From Phaeovulum molybdatiresistens (lineage in GTDB: Bacteria > Pseudomonadota > Alphaproteobacteria > Rhodobacterales > Rhodobacteraceae), in the NCBI RefSeq assembly GCF_023544865.1, contig NZ_JAMJFX010000024.1:1-47191 (forward strand): 47,191 bases of DNA. Reading direction: 5' to 3'. The notes beneath the pieces were generated by a model. That model worked only from the letters and a program-made list of their open reading frames with translations. It was not told where the DNA came from and made no database searches. The position numbers and the translations under genes are program-made. Each line of letters starts with the position of its first letter. Positions within the stretch are counted from its first letter, which is position 1. Positions 16,925-26,221 of this stretch are shown piece after piece.

Positions 16925-18883
16925 TCAGTGTCGCTTCTTGCGCCAGACCTCACCATCGATCAGCGCCTGAAGCTGGGCGGACAGGGCGGCGCGATCCTCG
17001 CCCATGTCACTATTTTCATCCATCTGCGACCGTTCGGCCCGGTGGCGGGCCGTTGCCGCCTGGCTAAGCCGCCAGGTCACCCCCTCATCGGCCAGACCGG
17101 TCAGATCCTCCATCGCATCCTCGATCTCGGCCCGCACGGCCCGGTGGGCATCCAGCTTTGCCAGTTCCTCGGCCAGACACATCCGCGCCAGATCCGCATC
17201 CGCGCCCGGCTGCACCGGTGGGGCAATGCGCACATGGGGCAGGTTCATCAGCTTTTCAAGTTCCGCGCCCGCCCCGGCAAGGATCCGTTCACGGATCGTC
17301 GCGGCGTCTTCATGGGCATGCATCAGAATCAGATGGCGCAGCCGTTCATGCCCCGGGTCGGCCAGATGCACCGTTTCCAGCTGGCTTTCGAACTGCGCGA
17401 TCAGCGCGGGCTGCGCGGCACAGATCGCCAGCACCATCGCCGCGCGCAGATAATCGGCCACCGCCTCATCCGGCGATGCGACAAGCAACGTCGAGCGGGT
17501 CGAGGCAAGCGGCGGCGCCGACACCGCGCCGCGCCGCCAGGGTGCGCCCGCGCCAGGCTTGCCCCCCGCCGCGCCCGTGCGCGGGTTGCGCGGCCGCGCG
17601 GCACCGAACAGGTCCCAGCGCAGGCGCTTGATCTCTTCGCCGTAATGCTCCTTGATCGAGGGGTCGGCAATGCGCCGGATCGCGGCGCGCAGACTTTTGT
17701 CCAACGCGGCCTTGCGCTCGGGGCTGTCGAAATTCTTGCCCTCGGTCTCGCGCTGCCACAGCAGGTCGACCATCGGCCGCGCGCCCTCGATCACCCGGGC
17801 CATCGCCTCGGGCCCCTGCGCCCGGATCAGATCATCCGGGTCTTGCCCGCCTGGCAGAACCGCAAAGCGCAGGCCCTTGCCCGCCTCCAGCAATGGCAAG
17901 GCCAGGTCGATCACCCGCAGCGCGGCGCGCACCCCCGCCGCATCCCCATCCAGCGCCACCACCGGTTCATCATGCATCCGCCACATCAGGCGCAACTGAT
18001 CCTCGGTCACCGCCGTGCCCAGCGGCGCCACCGCCCCGCCAAAGCCCGCCTCGACCAGCGCGATCACATCCATATAGCCCTCGGCCACGATCAGCCGCGC
18101 GCCCTTGCCACAGGCTTCACGGGCGGGCCCATGGTTGTACAGGCTGCGACCCTTGTCGAACAGTTCGGTTTCCGGGGAATTCAGGTATTTCGCCGGATCG
18201 TTCGGGTCCATCGCCCGCCCGCCAAAGGCAATACATCGCCCGCGCGCATCGCGAATCGGAAACATGATCCGGTTACGGAAAATATCATAGGGCGCCTTGC
18301 CGGTGCTGCTGGGCCGCGCCAGCCCCGCGCCCAGGATCAGATCCTCGGCAATCCCCTTGGCGCGCAGATGATCCCACAGGCCCTGCCAACCAGGTGGCGC
18401 AAAGCCGATCTCAAACCGCGCCAAGGCCTCGGCCCCCAGCCTGCGCCGCGCCAGATAATCGCGCGCGCCCGCCCCCGCCCCGGTCGACAGCTGCAGGCGA
18501 TAGTATTTCACCGCCTCTTCCATCACCTGCGCCAGTTCGCTGCGCCGATCGGCCTTTTCGGCCGCCTTCGGGTCACGCGCGGGCATCTGCATCCCGGCCT
18601 CGCGCGCCAGAATCTCGACCGCTTCCATGAAGCCGACATTCTCGGTCTCGCGCACGAAACTCAGCGCATCGCCTTTCGCATGACAGCCGAAGCAGTAGTA
18701 ATAGCCCTTGCGATCATCGACATGAAACGATGCGGATTTCTCATGATGGAAGGGACAGGGCGCCCACATGTCGCCCTTGGCCTGGTTGGACTTGCGCATG
18801 TCCCATATGACCTTGCGCCCCACCACCTGCGAGATGGAGACGCGATTGCGCAATTCGTCAAGAAATCCGGGTGGCAGCGACAT
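16925..18883 (-). CDS. dnaG: DNA primase DnaG
   Basis: 652 residues. It has an N-terminal CHC2 zinc finger (CPFHHEKSASFHV...YYYCFGCHAKGD), a primase catalytic core, and a TOPRIM domain (LIVAEGYMDVIALVEAGF; VVALDGDAAGVRAAL). The C-terminal part is the helicase-binding region. It makes RNA primers at the replication fork. The start at MSLPPGFLDELRNRVS is the conserved beginning. It lies upstream of rpoD on the same strand. Confidence 0.97.
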   Translation of the reverse strand: MSLPPGFLDELRNRVSISQVVGRKVIWDMRKSNQAKGDMWAPCPFHHEKSASFHVDDRKGYYYCFGCHAKGDALSFVRETENVGFMEAVEILAREAGMQMPARDPKAAEKADRRSELAQVMEEAVKYYRLQLSTGAGAGARDYLARRRLGAEALARFEIGFAPPGWQGLWDHLRAKGIAEDLILGAGLARPSSTGKAPYDIFRNRIMFPIRDARGRCIAFGGRAMDPNDPAKYLNSPETELFDKGRSLYNHGPAREACGKGARLIVAEGYMDVIALVEAGFGGAVAPLGTAVTEDQLRLMWRMHDEPVVALDGDAAGVRAALRVIDLALPLLEAGKGLRFAVLPGGQDPDDLIRAQGPEAMARVIEGARPMVDLLWQRETEGKNFDSPERKAALDKSLRAAIRRIADPSIKEHYGEEIKRLRWDLFGAARPRNPRTGAAGGKPGAGAPWRRGAVSAPPLASTRSTLLVASPDEAVADYLRAAMVLAICAAQPALIAQFESQLETVHLADPGHERLRHLILMHAHEDAATIRERILAGAGAELEKLMNLPHVRIAPPVQPGADADLARMCLAEELAKLDAHRAVRAEIEDAMEDLTGLADEGVTWRLSQAATARHRAERSQMDENSDMGEDRAALSAQLQALIDGEVWRKKRH

Positions 18884-18949
18884 GCCCCCTATATTGGTCC
18901 GCCGCCCGCAAGAGTCGAGAGGCCAGCAGCCCCCAAGCCGCATTCCCCG

Positions 18950-19015
18950 TCGGCTTTGTCAAAATATCCTCGGGGGGTGAGGCGCGGCACGCGCCGAGGG
19001 GGGCAGACAGCCCCC
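18950..19015. repeat. Modular intergenic repeat, copy A (downstream of gdh)
   Basis: Read from gdh: hairpin GGGGGCTGTCTGCCCCC, a variable palindrome (GGCGCGTGCCGCGCC), then the tail CCCCCCGAGGATATTTTGACAA and AGCCGA. The same three-part layout recurs at 26036, 27196 and 47047. It ends close to the gdh stop and may act as a terminator. Confidence 0.7.
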
Positions 19016-19027
19016 TTCCCGCCATCC

Positions 19028-20458
19028 CTACAACCCCTTGGACTGATAGCTTTTCGCCACCCGGTCGATCGCCACGATGAAGGCCGCCATGCGCAGGTCG
19101 GACACGTCGGGGCGCGCGTGCCAGACCTCGCGCATCGATTGATAGGCAATCCGCATCGTATCATCGAGCCCCGATCGCACCAGCTCCAGCTCGCCCGCGC
19201 CGGTCAGGAAGCGGCGCTTGAAATCGGGCGACAGGGTCCAGCCCAGGCCCCTGTCCGCGCTCAGCCGTTCCAGTTCCTCGACCAGCAGGCGGTTGCGCGC
19301 CTCCTCGGCGCGGCGTTGCATCCGGCCGAACCGGATGTGCGACAGGTTCTTGACCCATTCGAAATAGGACACGGTAACCCCGCCGGCATTGGCATAAAGG
19401 TCGGGGATGATCACGATGCCCCTGCGGCGCAGGATCTCATCGGCGCCCGCCGTCACCGGGCCGTTCGCGGCCTCGATGATCAACGGCGCGCGAATGCGCG
19501 CGGCATTGTCCAGGTTGATCACCCCCTCCATCGCGGCCGGGATCAGGATGTCGCAATCGGCTTCCAGCAGTTCGGCGCCAACGGGCTCGAACCGGCCCAC
19601 GGGGCAGTTGCGGACACCGCCGGTGGCGCGCAGATGCGCCAGAACCGCCTCGATATCCAGGCCCGCGTCGTCCCACAGCCCGCCATCGCGCTCGATCACG
19701 CCCACGATGCGCGCGCCATCTTCCTGCGCCAGGAACCGCGCGGCATGGCTGCCCACATTGCCCAGGCCCTGCACCACGATGCGTTTACCATCCAGATCGC
19801 CCGACAAGCCGGTCTTGGCCACATCCTCGGGGTGGCGAAAGAATTCGCGCAAGGCATATTGTACCCCCCGCCCCGTCGCTTCGACCCGGCCCTGAATCCC
19901 GCCCGCGTTCAGCGGCTTGCCGGTCACACAGGCGCGGGCGTTGATGTCCGTGGTGTTCATCCGGGCATATTGGTCCACGATCCAGGCCATTTCGCGCTCG
20001 CCCGTGCCCATGTCGGGGGCCGGCACGTTCTGCGCGGGATTGATCAGATCGCGCTTGATCAATTCATAGGCAAAGCGGCGCGTGATCTGTTCCAGCTCAT
20101 GCGGCTCCCAGTCGCGGGGGTCGATGCACAGGCCCCCCTTCGATCCGCCAAAGGGGGTTTCCACCAGCGCGCATTTATAGGTCATCAGCGCGGCCAGCGC
20201 CTCAACCTCATCTTGATTGACGCCGGGGGCATAGCGGATGCCGCCCTTCACCGGCTCCATATGTTCCGAATGCACCGATCGATAGCCGGTGAAGGTGTGG
20301 ATCTGCCCGCGCAGCCGCACCCCGAAGCGCACCGTGTAGGTCGAGTTGCAGACGCGGATCTTCTCGACCAGCCCCGGCGACAGGTCCATGACCGCGACGG
20401 CGCGGTTGAACATGATATCGACCGAATCCCGAAACCCCGGTTCCCGCAGTTGTGTCAT
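19028..20458 (-). CDS. gdhA: Glu/Leu/Phe/Val dehydrogenase family (glutamate dehydrogenase)
   Basis: 476 residues. The N-terminal dimerisation/substrate domain has GGIRYAPGVNQDEVEALA, MTYKCALVETPFGGSKGG with the catalytic Lys region, and VPAPDMGTGEREMAWI; the Rossmann NAD(P) domain has VVQGLGNVGSHAARFL. This is the hexameric glutamate dehydrogenase type, interconverting glutamate and 2-oxoglutarate. Coenzyme preference cannot be told. The C-terminus carries a roughly 40-residue tail rich in charged residues. The gene is followed by repeat copy A and then dnaG; the promoter region is shared with the divergent tadG-like gene. Confidence 0.92.
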   Translation of the reverse strand: MTQLREPGFRDSVDIMFNRAVAVMDLSPGLVEKIRVCNSTYTVRFGVRLRGQIHTFTGYRSVHSEHMEPVKGGIRYAPGVNQDEVEALAALMTYKCALVETPFGGSKGGLCIDPRDWEPHELEQITRRFAYELIKRDLINPAQNVPAPDMGTGEREMAWIVDQYARMNTTDINARACVTGKPLNAGGIQGRVEATGRGVQYALREFFRHPEDVAKTGLSGDLDGKRIVVQGLGNVGSHAARFLAQEDGARIVGVIERDGGLWDDAGLDIEAVLAHLRATGGVRNCPVGRFEPVGAELLEADCDILIPAAMEGVINLDNAARIRAPLIIEAANGPVTAGADEILRRRGIVIIPDLYANAGGVTVSYFEWVKNLSHIRFGRMQRRAEEARNRLLVEELERLSADRGLGWTLSPDFKRRFLTGAGELELVRSGLDDTMRIAYQSMREVWHARPDVSDLRMAAFIVAIDRVAKSYQSKGL

Positions 20459-20825
20459 TCTTGCCTCCCTCTGGCGGGTTCGGGCCCCAAACGCCCACCG
20501 CCCGATTAAAGGCTAGGCCGGGGTTCGGCCTGTGGCCACCGTCGAAACGGCGAATCAGGGCGCATCAGCGGCACAATTCGACGCGACAGGCCGACGCTTT
20601 GCCACAGCCCTGGATTGCATGGGGAAAAATGCCCGCGTTCCGATCACCGCCGATCTGGAAACAATCGCGGCAAAATGGGGCGAGGACACCCCGATTGCCA
20701 AACAGTTCCGCGAACTTCGCAACTCTGCCTCATTTTCGCCAGACATGCCGCGTGTTATGACAAATTGTGGCGAAATCTGCGGCCCCGTGGGCTTGGCGGC
20801 GCCGCAATCTGTAAAAGGTTCCAAG
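20459..20825. other. Divergent promoter region between gdh and the tadG-like gene
   Basis: About 370 bases with no convincing gene. An in-frame extension of the downstream gene to a GTG at 20532 exists, but its composition is not Tad-like and the ATG at 20826 has its own ribosome site. It contains an inverted repeat, TTTCGCCA (about 20734) and TGGCGAAA (about 20769), 30 bases apart, in a relatively AT-rich part that could be the tad promoter. Confidence 0.45.
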
Positions 20826-22556
20826 ATGTCAAAGATCGCCCCGATGGCCCCTCGATCCCTTGCAAAATCATTGCGCGCCCGTCTGGCGCGCCTGCGTGAT
20901 GACGAAGACGGCGCGATCCTGATCTTCAGCCTGCAGATCTTTCTGATCATGCTGATCACCACCGGCGTCGCGATCGACTTTGTCCGCCAGGAAGAACGCC
21001 GCGCCACGATTCAGGCCACGCTGGACCGTGCCGTTCTGGCGGCGGCCGACCTGAACCAGTCGCTCGACCCGACCGAGGTGGTACTGGACTATTTCGCAAA
21101 AAGCGGGCTGGGCCACATCAAGGTCACGCCGATCGTGAAAGAGGGCGCCTATAAGGAATGGCGCTCGGTCGAGGCGAAGGTCAGCGACACCATGCCCACC
21201 CTGTTCGGCCCGCTTGTGGGGATCACCGAACTGCAGGTTCCCGCCGCAAGCCGCGCTACCGAAAGCGTCGGCAATGTGGAAATCTCGCTTGTGGTCGACA
21301 TCTCGGGCTCGATGAATGATGCCGTCAAAAAAGCAGACGGCAGCACCACGACCCGTATCGCGCTGCTGAAAGAAGCGGCGAAGGAATTCGTCGATACGAT
21401 GTTCACCAGCGTGCAGCCCCCGGGCGCGGCGCCGGGAAAGCTCTCGATCTCGCTGGTGCCCTACAATCAGCAGGTCGTACTGGGCAGCCGTCTGGCCAGC
21501 CTTTACAACCTTGAGACCGACCATAGTAGCAACACCTGTGCCGACCTTCAGACGCTCAGCTTCGATGATCTTGCAATCTCGCCCGCGGCCGGATTGCAGC
21601 GCACGATGTATGGCGACAGCTTCGACTACAAAGGCAACAGCTGGGCTCTGCCCCAACTGGTGAACGTCAACAATTGTCAGGAAGCCGGCTTCGCCGAGGT
21701 CATGGCCTTTGGCAATGTTCAGAAAGACCTGAAGGACAAGATCGATGCGCTGGTCGCAGGCGGCGACACGGCCATCGATTTCGGTGCGAAATGGGGCCTG
21801 GCGTTACTGGACCCGTCCGCACGCCCGGCGCTGGACAAGATGATTGAAAAGGGCTGGGCCAGCGCCGACCTGTCCGGGCGCCCGTTCGACTATCAGAAGG
21901 CCAATCCCCTGCCCGAAGATGTGGATGTGATGAAGGTGCTGGTGCTGATGACCGACGGTCAGAACACCCGGTCCTATTCCACCAAGCCGGAATACCGGTC
22001 CGGCCCGTCCGGCCTTGTGTCCACCAGAAACGCCACGGACATCGGCCCCGGCATCAGCAAGCAATATCTTTACTACCACGATCCGTCGCGCGCGCGTCCC
22101 TACTACAGCTTTTACGACAACAGCTGGAAATATGCCTATCAGGTCAGCGGCACGAAATACCCGATCACCTATGAAACGCTTTGGACAAAGCGCCACCCGA
22201 TCTACGATCGCTATGGCCGCAAGATCGGCGAGGCGCCGATGACCATGCAGCATGTCGTCTGGGAATATCTTGGCGTTCCGAACAACAACCGCAGCGCTTT
22301 GTACGACAAGATGGCGCATCAGTCGGAATTTGGCGACAAGGACACCGATTTGCGCGCGCTCTGCGCCAAGGCAAACGCGAACACGCACAAGATCAAGGTT
22401 TTCACCATCGCCGTGGACGCACCTGATGAGGGCAAGGCGGTTCTGTCCGATTGCGCCACCAATGAGTCCTATTATTACCCGGTCAACTCTGCCGATCTGT
22501 CGACCGCCTTCGCCTCGATCGCCTCGGCGATCAACGCGCTACGGCTGACGAACTGA
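20826..22556 (+). CDS. TadG-like protein with von Willebrand factor A domain
   Basis: 576 residues. The N-terminus is Tad-type: RLRDDEDGAILIFSLQIFLIMLITTGVAIDFVR with one membrane segment, followed by RRATIQATLDRAVLAAADL. A von Willebrand A domain begins near residue 155 with the MIDAS motif DISGSMND; later VLVLMTDGQNT supplies the Thr/Asp of the fold. The region between is long and Tyr-rich (YYHDPSRARPYYSFYDNSW). ATG at 20826 has AAAAGG seven bases upstream. It heads a three-gene plus-strand cluster with two TadE-like genes; likely an envelope-anchored Tad pilus or adhesion component. Confidence 0.85.
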   Translation: MSKIAPMAPRSLAKSLRARLARLRDDEDGAILIFSLQIFLIMLITTGVAIDFVRQEERRATIQATLDRAVLAAADLNQSLDPTEVVLDYFAKSGLGHIKVTPIVKEGAYKEWRSVEAKVSDTMPTLFGPLVGITELQVPAASRATESVGNVEISLVVDISGSMNDAVKKADGSTTTRIALLKEAAKEFVDTMFTSVQPPGAAPGKLSISLVPYNQQVVLGSRLASLYNLETDHSSNTCADLQTLSFDDLAISPAAGLQRTMYGDSFDYKGNSWALPQLVNVNNCQEAGFAEVMAFGNVQKDLKDKIDALVAGGDTAIDFGAKWGLALLDPSARPALDKMIEKGWASADLSGRPFDYQKANPLPEDVDVMKVLVLMTDGQNTRSYSTKPEYRSGPSGLVSTRNATDIGPGISKQYLYYHDPSRARPYYSFYDNSWKYAYQVSGTKYPITYETLWTKRHPIYDRYGRKIGEAPMTMQHVVWEYLGVPNNNRSALYDKMAHQSEFGDKDTDLRALCAKANANTHKIKVFTIAVDAPDEGKAVLSDCATNESYYYPVNSADLSTAFASIASAINALRLTN

Positions 22557-22560
22557 CGCC

Positions 22561-23112
22561 ATGCCAACGCCTTTGACCCAGCTCCTGCGCCGCGCCCGGT
22601 CCGAAACGGGCGCCGCCACCATCCCGGCGGTGCTGATGCTGCCGATCTTCCTGATCATCATGTTCAGCGGGGTCGAATTCGGCATGCTTGTGCTGCGCAA
22701 GACAATGTTCGAACGCGGCGTGGACATGGCCTCGCGCGATCTGCGGCTGGGGATCAAGCCGATGCCCGACCATGAGGCCGTCAAACGGTCGATCTGCGAC
22801 AAGACCATCCTGTTTTCCGAATGCATGCGCGACCTTGCCGTCGAGGTGTTCGAGGTCGACCGGACCACCTGGTCCTCGGCCGGTTTCGACAAGGCGCCGA
22901 CCTGCACCGACCGCAGCGACGCCGACCCCCTGGAGGTCGTGATTCAGCGCGGCCAAAGTAACCAGCTGATGCTGATGCGCGCCTGCATCAAGGCGCGCCC
23001 CCTGCTGCCCGGAATGGGTATCGGGGCGGCGCTGCTGACCGACAGTTCCGGCCAGTTTCCAATGGTGGCGACCACCGCCTTCGTGAACGAACCGCGCCTG
23101 GGCAGCAACTGA
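22561..23112 (+). CDS. TadE-like protein
   Basis: 183 residues: RSETGAATIPAVLMLPIFLIIMFSGVEFGMLVLRK is the TadE signature segment, with a short Arg-rich N-terminus and one membrane helix that keeps the Glu characteristic of TadE. The periplasmic part has Cys residues (SICDK, SECM, PTCTD, ACIKA) that could form disulfides. It starts four bases after the tadG-like stop and ends seven bases before the next gene, so all three are co-transcribed. Confidence 0.8.
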   Translation: MPTPLTQLLRRARSETGAATIPAVLMLPIFLIIMFSGVEFGMLVLRKTMFERGVDMASRDLRLGIKPMPDHEAVKRSICDKTILFSECMRDLAVEVFEVDRTTWSSAGFDKAPTCTDRSDADPLEVVIQRGQSNQLMLMRACIKARPLLPGMGIGAALLTDSSGQFPMVATTAFVNEPRLGSN

Positions 23113-23119
23113 GGGTGCC

Positions 23120-23722
23120 ATGAAAATCCTGAAAACCCTTGGCCCACGTCTTCGCCGGATCGGCCGGGACACCGCCGGCTCCATGCCGATCGAGGCGGTG
23201 ATGGGTGCCGTTCTTCTGCTGGGCTGGCTGGGCGTGTCCTTTCAATTCTACGATGCCTTCCGCATCAAGGGCATCAACACCAAGGCCGCCTACACCATCG
23301 CCGATCTGATCTCGCGCGAGGATATGCCCGTCGGGCCCGCCTATATCGAGGGCCTCGAAGAGGTCTTTGAATTCCTGACCGTGCCACGCGGGGACACCTG
23401 GATCCGCGTCTCGTCGGTCCACTGGGATGGGGATGCCAAGGAATACCGCGTGACCTGGTCGCATGCCACCGACGGCCAGCCCGCACAGACCGATGAGACG
23501 ATCAACCTGGCGGCCCATCGCATCCCCAAGATGCCGGTTGGCGATTCCGCCCTGGTGGTCGAAACCCGGTTCAACTACTCGCCCCTGGTGCAGATCGGGT
23601 CCGAGACTGCGAAAGAGGGATCGATCTTTTCGCGGATCGGCTTGCCCACGACCATCCCGATCTCGAATTTCGTGGTCACGCGCCCCCGCGGCCCGCGGAT
23701 CATCTGGGATGACGCGAACTGA
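23120..23722 (+). CDS. TadE/TadG-related pseudopilin-like protein
   Basis: 200 residues: basic N-terminus, RDTAGSMPIEAVMGAVLLLGWLGVSF as the Tad-like membrane segment with its conserved Glu, then a periplasmic domain of about 150 residues without Cys. This third member of the cluster likely works with the two preceding genes. It converges on the TetR gene with a 22-base gap that has no obvious terminator. Confidence 0.75.
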   Translation: MKILKTLGPRLRRIGRDTAGSMPIEAVMGAVLLLGWLGVSFQFYDAFRIKGINTKAAYTIADLISREDMPVGPAYIEGLEEVFEFLTVPRGDTWIRVSSVHWDGDAKEYRVTWSHATDGQPAQTDETINLAAHRIPKMPVGDSALVVETRFNYSPLVQIGSETAKEGSIFSRIGLPTTIPISNFVVTRPRGPRIIWDDAN

Positions 23723-23744
23723 TCCCCGCGCCCGCCCGCGTGGG

Positions 23745-24332
23745 TCAGGCCCCGACCGCCTTGCGCACCATGTCCCAGTAAATCTCCTCGACACGCTCGC
23801 GGCTTAGCCGGCCGCCGGCGCGGAACCAGGTATTCACGCCCGTCAGCATGGCGATGATCGCCAGCGTCGCCAGTTTTGTATCGGGCACTGACAGGCTGCC
23901 ATCCGCCTGCCCCGCCTTCAGGATCGCCTCCAGCTCATTTTCATAGCTGCGACGCAACGCCTCGATCCGGGTGAAATTCTCAGGCCCAAGGTTGCGTAGT
24001 TCCATGTAGGACAGAAAGACCGCCTCGGCGCGGTCAAGGTTGAAGCGGATGTGAAAGCGCACGAAGCGTTCCAGCGCGTCCAGCGCATCGCCACAGCGCG
24101 GCACCGCCGCCCAGGCCGCCAGCAGATCCTTCATATGCGTTTCCAGCAGGTCGAACAGCAACGCTTCCTTGTCGGGGGTGTACAGATACAGCGCCCCCGC
24201 CTGCACCCCCACCGCCGCCGCGATCTGGCGCATCGACACGGCCGCAAAGCCATGCCGCGCAAACAGGCGCTGCGCCTCGGCGCGAATGCGCGGCCCAGTG
24301 ATTTCGGAATGCGATCCTGCCTTGCGTGCCAT
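23745..24332 (-). CDS. TetR-family transcriptional regulator
   Basis: 195 residues. The N-terminal helix-turn-helix is typical (AEAQRLFARHGFAAVSMRQIAAAVGVQAGALYLYTPDKEALL); the C-terminal ligand-binding domain (about 70-195) gives no clear ligand hint. A near-perfect palindrome TGAAC-GAAT-GTTCA lies 15-28 bases upstream of the start codon and is a likely autoregulatory operator; it would also affect the divergent small lipoprotein gene. Similar half-sites are known for regulators of fatty-acid metabolism, but that link is only suggestive. Confidence 0.9.
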   Translation of the reverse strand: MARKAGSHSEITGPRIRAEAQRLFARHGFAAVSMRQIAAAVGVQAGALYLYTPDKEALLFDLLETHMKDLLAAWAAVPRCGDALDALERFVRFHIRFNLDRAEAVFLSYMELRNLGPENFTRIEALRRSYENELEAILKAGQADGSLSVPDTKLATLAIIAMLTGVNTWFRAGGRLSRERVEEIYWDMVRKAVGA

Positions 24333-24346
24333 GGCGGGACCGTAAC

Positions 24347-24360
24347 TGAACGAATGTTCA
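24347..24360. promoter_or_regulatory. Palindromic operator between tetR and the small lipoprotein gene
   Basis: TGAACGAATGTTCA: perfect five-base arms around GAAT, 15 bases from the tetR start. The position and symmetry fit a TetR-dimer binding site. Confidence 0.6.
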
Positions 24361-24431
24361 ATATCAAACCCCTATGGCCACCGCCCCGCCCCCGGCCTAT
24401 TGTGGCGTGACTGTCCCAGCCCGAGTCCGCG

Positions 24432-24653
24432 ATGCGCCGCCTGCCCGTCCTTCTGATCCCGATGCTGCTCATGTCCTGCGCCAGCGGCGGGACACCGCCA
24501 GACGCACAGACGCCCTACCCGGTGCTTTTGCCGATCGATCAGATCCTGGTTGATGCGACACCCGCCCCCGACCCCACCGCAGACCTGGCCAGCCGCGCCA
24601 GCGCGCTGCGCGCCCGCGCCGCAGTCCTGCGACAGCCGCTTCCCGAAGGCTAG
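24432..24653 (+). CDS. Small predicted lipoprotein
   Basis: 73 residues: MRRLPVLLIPMLLMSC forms a lipoprotein signal with lipobox LLMSC (Cys 16). The mature part is Pro/Ala-rich, includes PYPVLLPIDQIL, and ends in a helical Ala/Arg-rich segment (DLASRASALRARAAVLRQ). Function unknown. It is divergent from tetR and precedes hom by about 75 bases; the spacing allows a common transcript with hom but also an independent promoter. Confidence 0.75.
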   Translation: MRRLPVLLIPMLLMSCASGGTPPDAQTPYPVLLPIDQILVDATPAPDPTADLASRASALRARAAVLRQPLPEG

Positions 24654-24728
24654 GCCCCGTCCCGCGTTGCAAGCGCCCCGCCGACGCGCTAACAGATCGG
24701 GGCAATTGTTCATCTTCAGGAGTTTCCC

Positions 24729-26027
24729 ATGCCCAGCCCGTCCGGCCCCGCCCTTCGTCTTGGCATCGCGGGCCTTGGCACCGTGGGCATCGGCGTGGTC
24801 AAGATCGTCCAGCGCCATGCCGAGCTTTTGCAGGCGCGCTGCGGCCGCCCCATCGTGATCACCGCCGTTTCCGCGCGTGATCGCCAGAAGGCCCGTGATG
24901 CCGATCTGTCCGCCTATGCCTGGGAAACCGACCCCGTTGCGCTGGCCCGGCGTGAAGATGTCGATCTGTTCATCGAACTGATGGGCGGCCATGAAGGCCC
25001 CGCCAAGGCCGCGACCGAGGCCGCGCTGGCCGCGGGCAAGGACGTCGTCACCGCCAACAAGGCGCTTTTGGCCCATCACGGCCAGACCCTGGCCGAAACC
25101 GCCGAGGCCGCCGGCCGCGTGATCCGCTTCGAAGCCGCCGTCGCCGGTGGCATCCCCGTGATCAAGGCGCTGACCGAAGGACTGGCGGGCAATGCGATGC
25201 GCCGCGTGATGGGCGTGATGAACGGCACCTGCAACTACATCCTGACCCGGATGGAAACCGCCGGCCTGCCCTATGACACCGTCTTCGAAGAAGCCCGCCA
25301 GCTGGGCTATCTTGAAGCCGACCCCAACCTGGATGTCGGCGGCATCGACGCGGGCCACAAGCTCAGCCTGCTGGCCGCTATCGCCTTTGGCACCCGTGTC
25401 AGCTTCGACGATGTCGAACTGGAAGGAATCGGCCGGATCTCGATCGACGACATCCGCCGCGCGGGCGACATGGGCTACAAGATCAAGCTGCTGGGCGTCG
25501 CCCAGATGACCGGCCGCGGGCTGGAACAGCGCATGACCCCCTGCCTCGTGCCGGCCACCTCGCCCCTGGGGCAATTGCAGGGCGGCACGAATATGGTGGT
25601 CCTGGAGGGCGACAGCGTTGGCCAGATCGTCCTGCGCGGGCCCGGCGCGGGCGAAGGCCCCACCGCCAGCGCGGTGATGGGTGATGTGCTTGATATCGCG
25701 CGCGGCCTGCGCCTGCCCACCTTCGGCCAACCCGCGCAAACGCTGGCCGCCCCGGTCGCGGCAAAGGCGAACTCGCCCGCCTCTTACTATCTGCGGATGG
25801 AATTGATGGACAAACCCGGCGCGCTGGCAAAGGTCGCCACCGTTCTGGGCGAGTCGGGCGTATCGATCTCGCGCATGCGCCAGTATGGGCATGAAAGCGC
25901 CTCGGCCCCGGTGCTGATCGTCACGCACAAAACCACGCGCGATGCGATCGATCACGCCATCGGCCAGATGGGATCGACGGGCGTCGTCCTGGGCGACCCC
26001 GTGGCGATCCGGATCGAGGAAGTCTGA
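24729..26027 (+). CDS. hom: Homoserine dehydrogenase
   Basis: 432 residues. The nucleotide-binding domain has GIAGLGTVGIGVVKIV; the catalytic part contains VVTANKALLAHHG, MGVMNGTCNYILTRME, and LEADPNLDVGGIDAGHKLSLLA. A C-terminal ACT domain (LRMELMDKPGALAKVATVLGE, about residue 352 on) suggests feedback control, typically by threonine. It reduces aspartate semialdehyde to homoserine for Thr/Met synthesis. An AGGAG ribosome site precedes the ATG. It is followed by repeat copy B and glpX, the usual Rhodobacterales order. Confidence 0.97.
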   Translation: MPSPSGPALRLGIAGLGTVGIGVVKIVQRHAELLQARCGRPIVITAVSARDRQKARDADLSAYAWETDPVALARREDVDLFIELMGGHEGPAKAATEAALAAGKDVVTANKALLAHHGQTLAETAEAAGRVIRFEAAVAGGIPVIKALTEGLAGNAMRRVMGVMNGTCNYILTRMETAGLPYDTVFEEARQLGYLEADPNLDVGGIDAGHKLSLLAAIAFGTRVSFDDVELEGIGRISIDDIRRAGDMGYKIKLLGVAQMTGRGLEQRMTPCLVPATSPLGQLQGGTNMVVLEGDSVGQIVLRGPGAGEGPTASAVMGDVLDIARGLRLPTFGQPAQTLAAPVAAKANSPASYYLRMELMDKPGALAKVATVLGESGVSISRMRQYGHESASAPVLIVTHKTTRDAIDHAIGQMGSTGVVLGDPVAIRIEEV

Positions 26028-26035
26028 CCGCGCCC

Positions 26036-26113
26036 CTTCGGCTTTGTCAAAATATCCCGGGGGGACGGCGGGCCGCCCCTGGGGCGGCCCGCCGCGGGGG
26101 GCAGCGCCCCCCC
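26036..26113. repeat. Modular intergenic repeat, copy B (downstream of hom)
   Basis: Starts CTTCGGCTTTGTCAAAATAT, then CCCGGGGGG, a variable 15-bp palindrome (CGGCGGGCCGCCCC ... GGGCGGCCCGCCG), and the hairpin GGGGGGCAGCGCCCCCC. The order is inverted with respect to the adjacent gene compared with copies A and C. It begins nine bases after the hom stop. Confidence 0.7.
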
Positions 26114-26221
26114 GGCCCGGCGCCGTTAGCGCGACCGCCCTTGTGATCGCCCCCCCATCGCGGCTAGATGGCACCGGCCCCCGCGGAACCGGGCATCTTG
26201 CCCTTGCTGACAGGAACAGAC

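Noticed and set aside
16757..20509. 1250-residue plus-strand frame
   Set aside because: Antisense shadow of rpoD start, dnaG and gdh; long stop-free antisense frames are expected at this GC content.
20532..20825. N-terminal extension of the von Willebrand A TadG-like gene to a GTG
   Set aside because: The Tad signature and a ribosome site belong to the ATG at 20826; the extension does not look like a Tad N-terminus.
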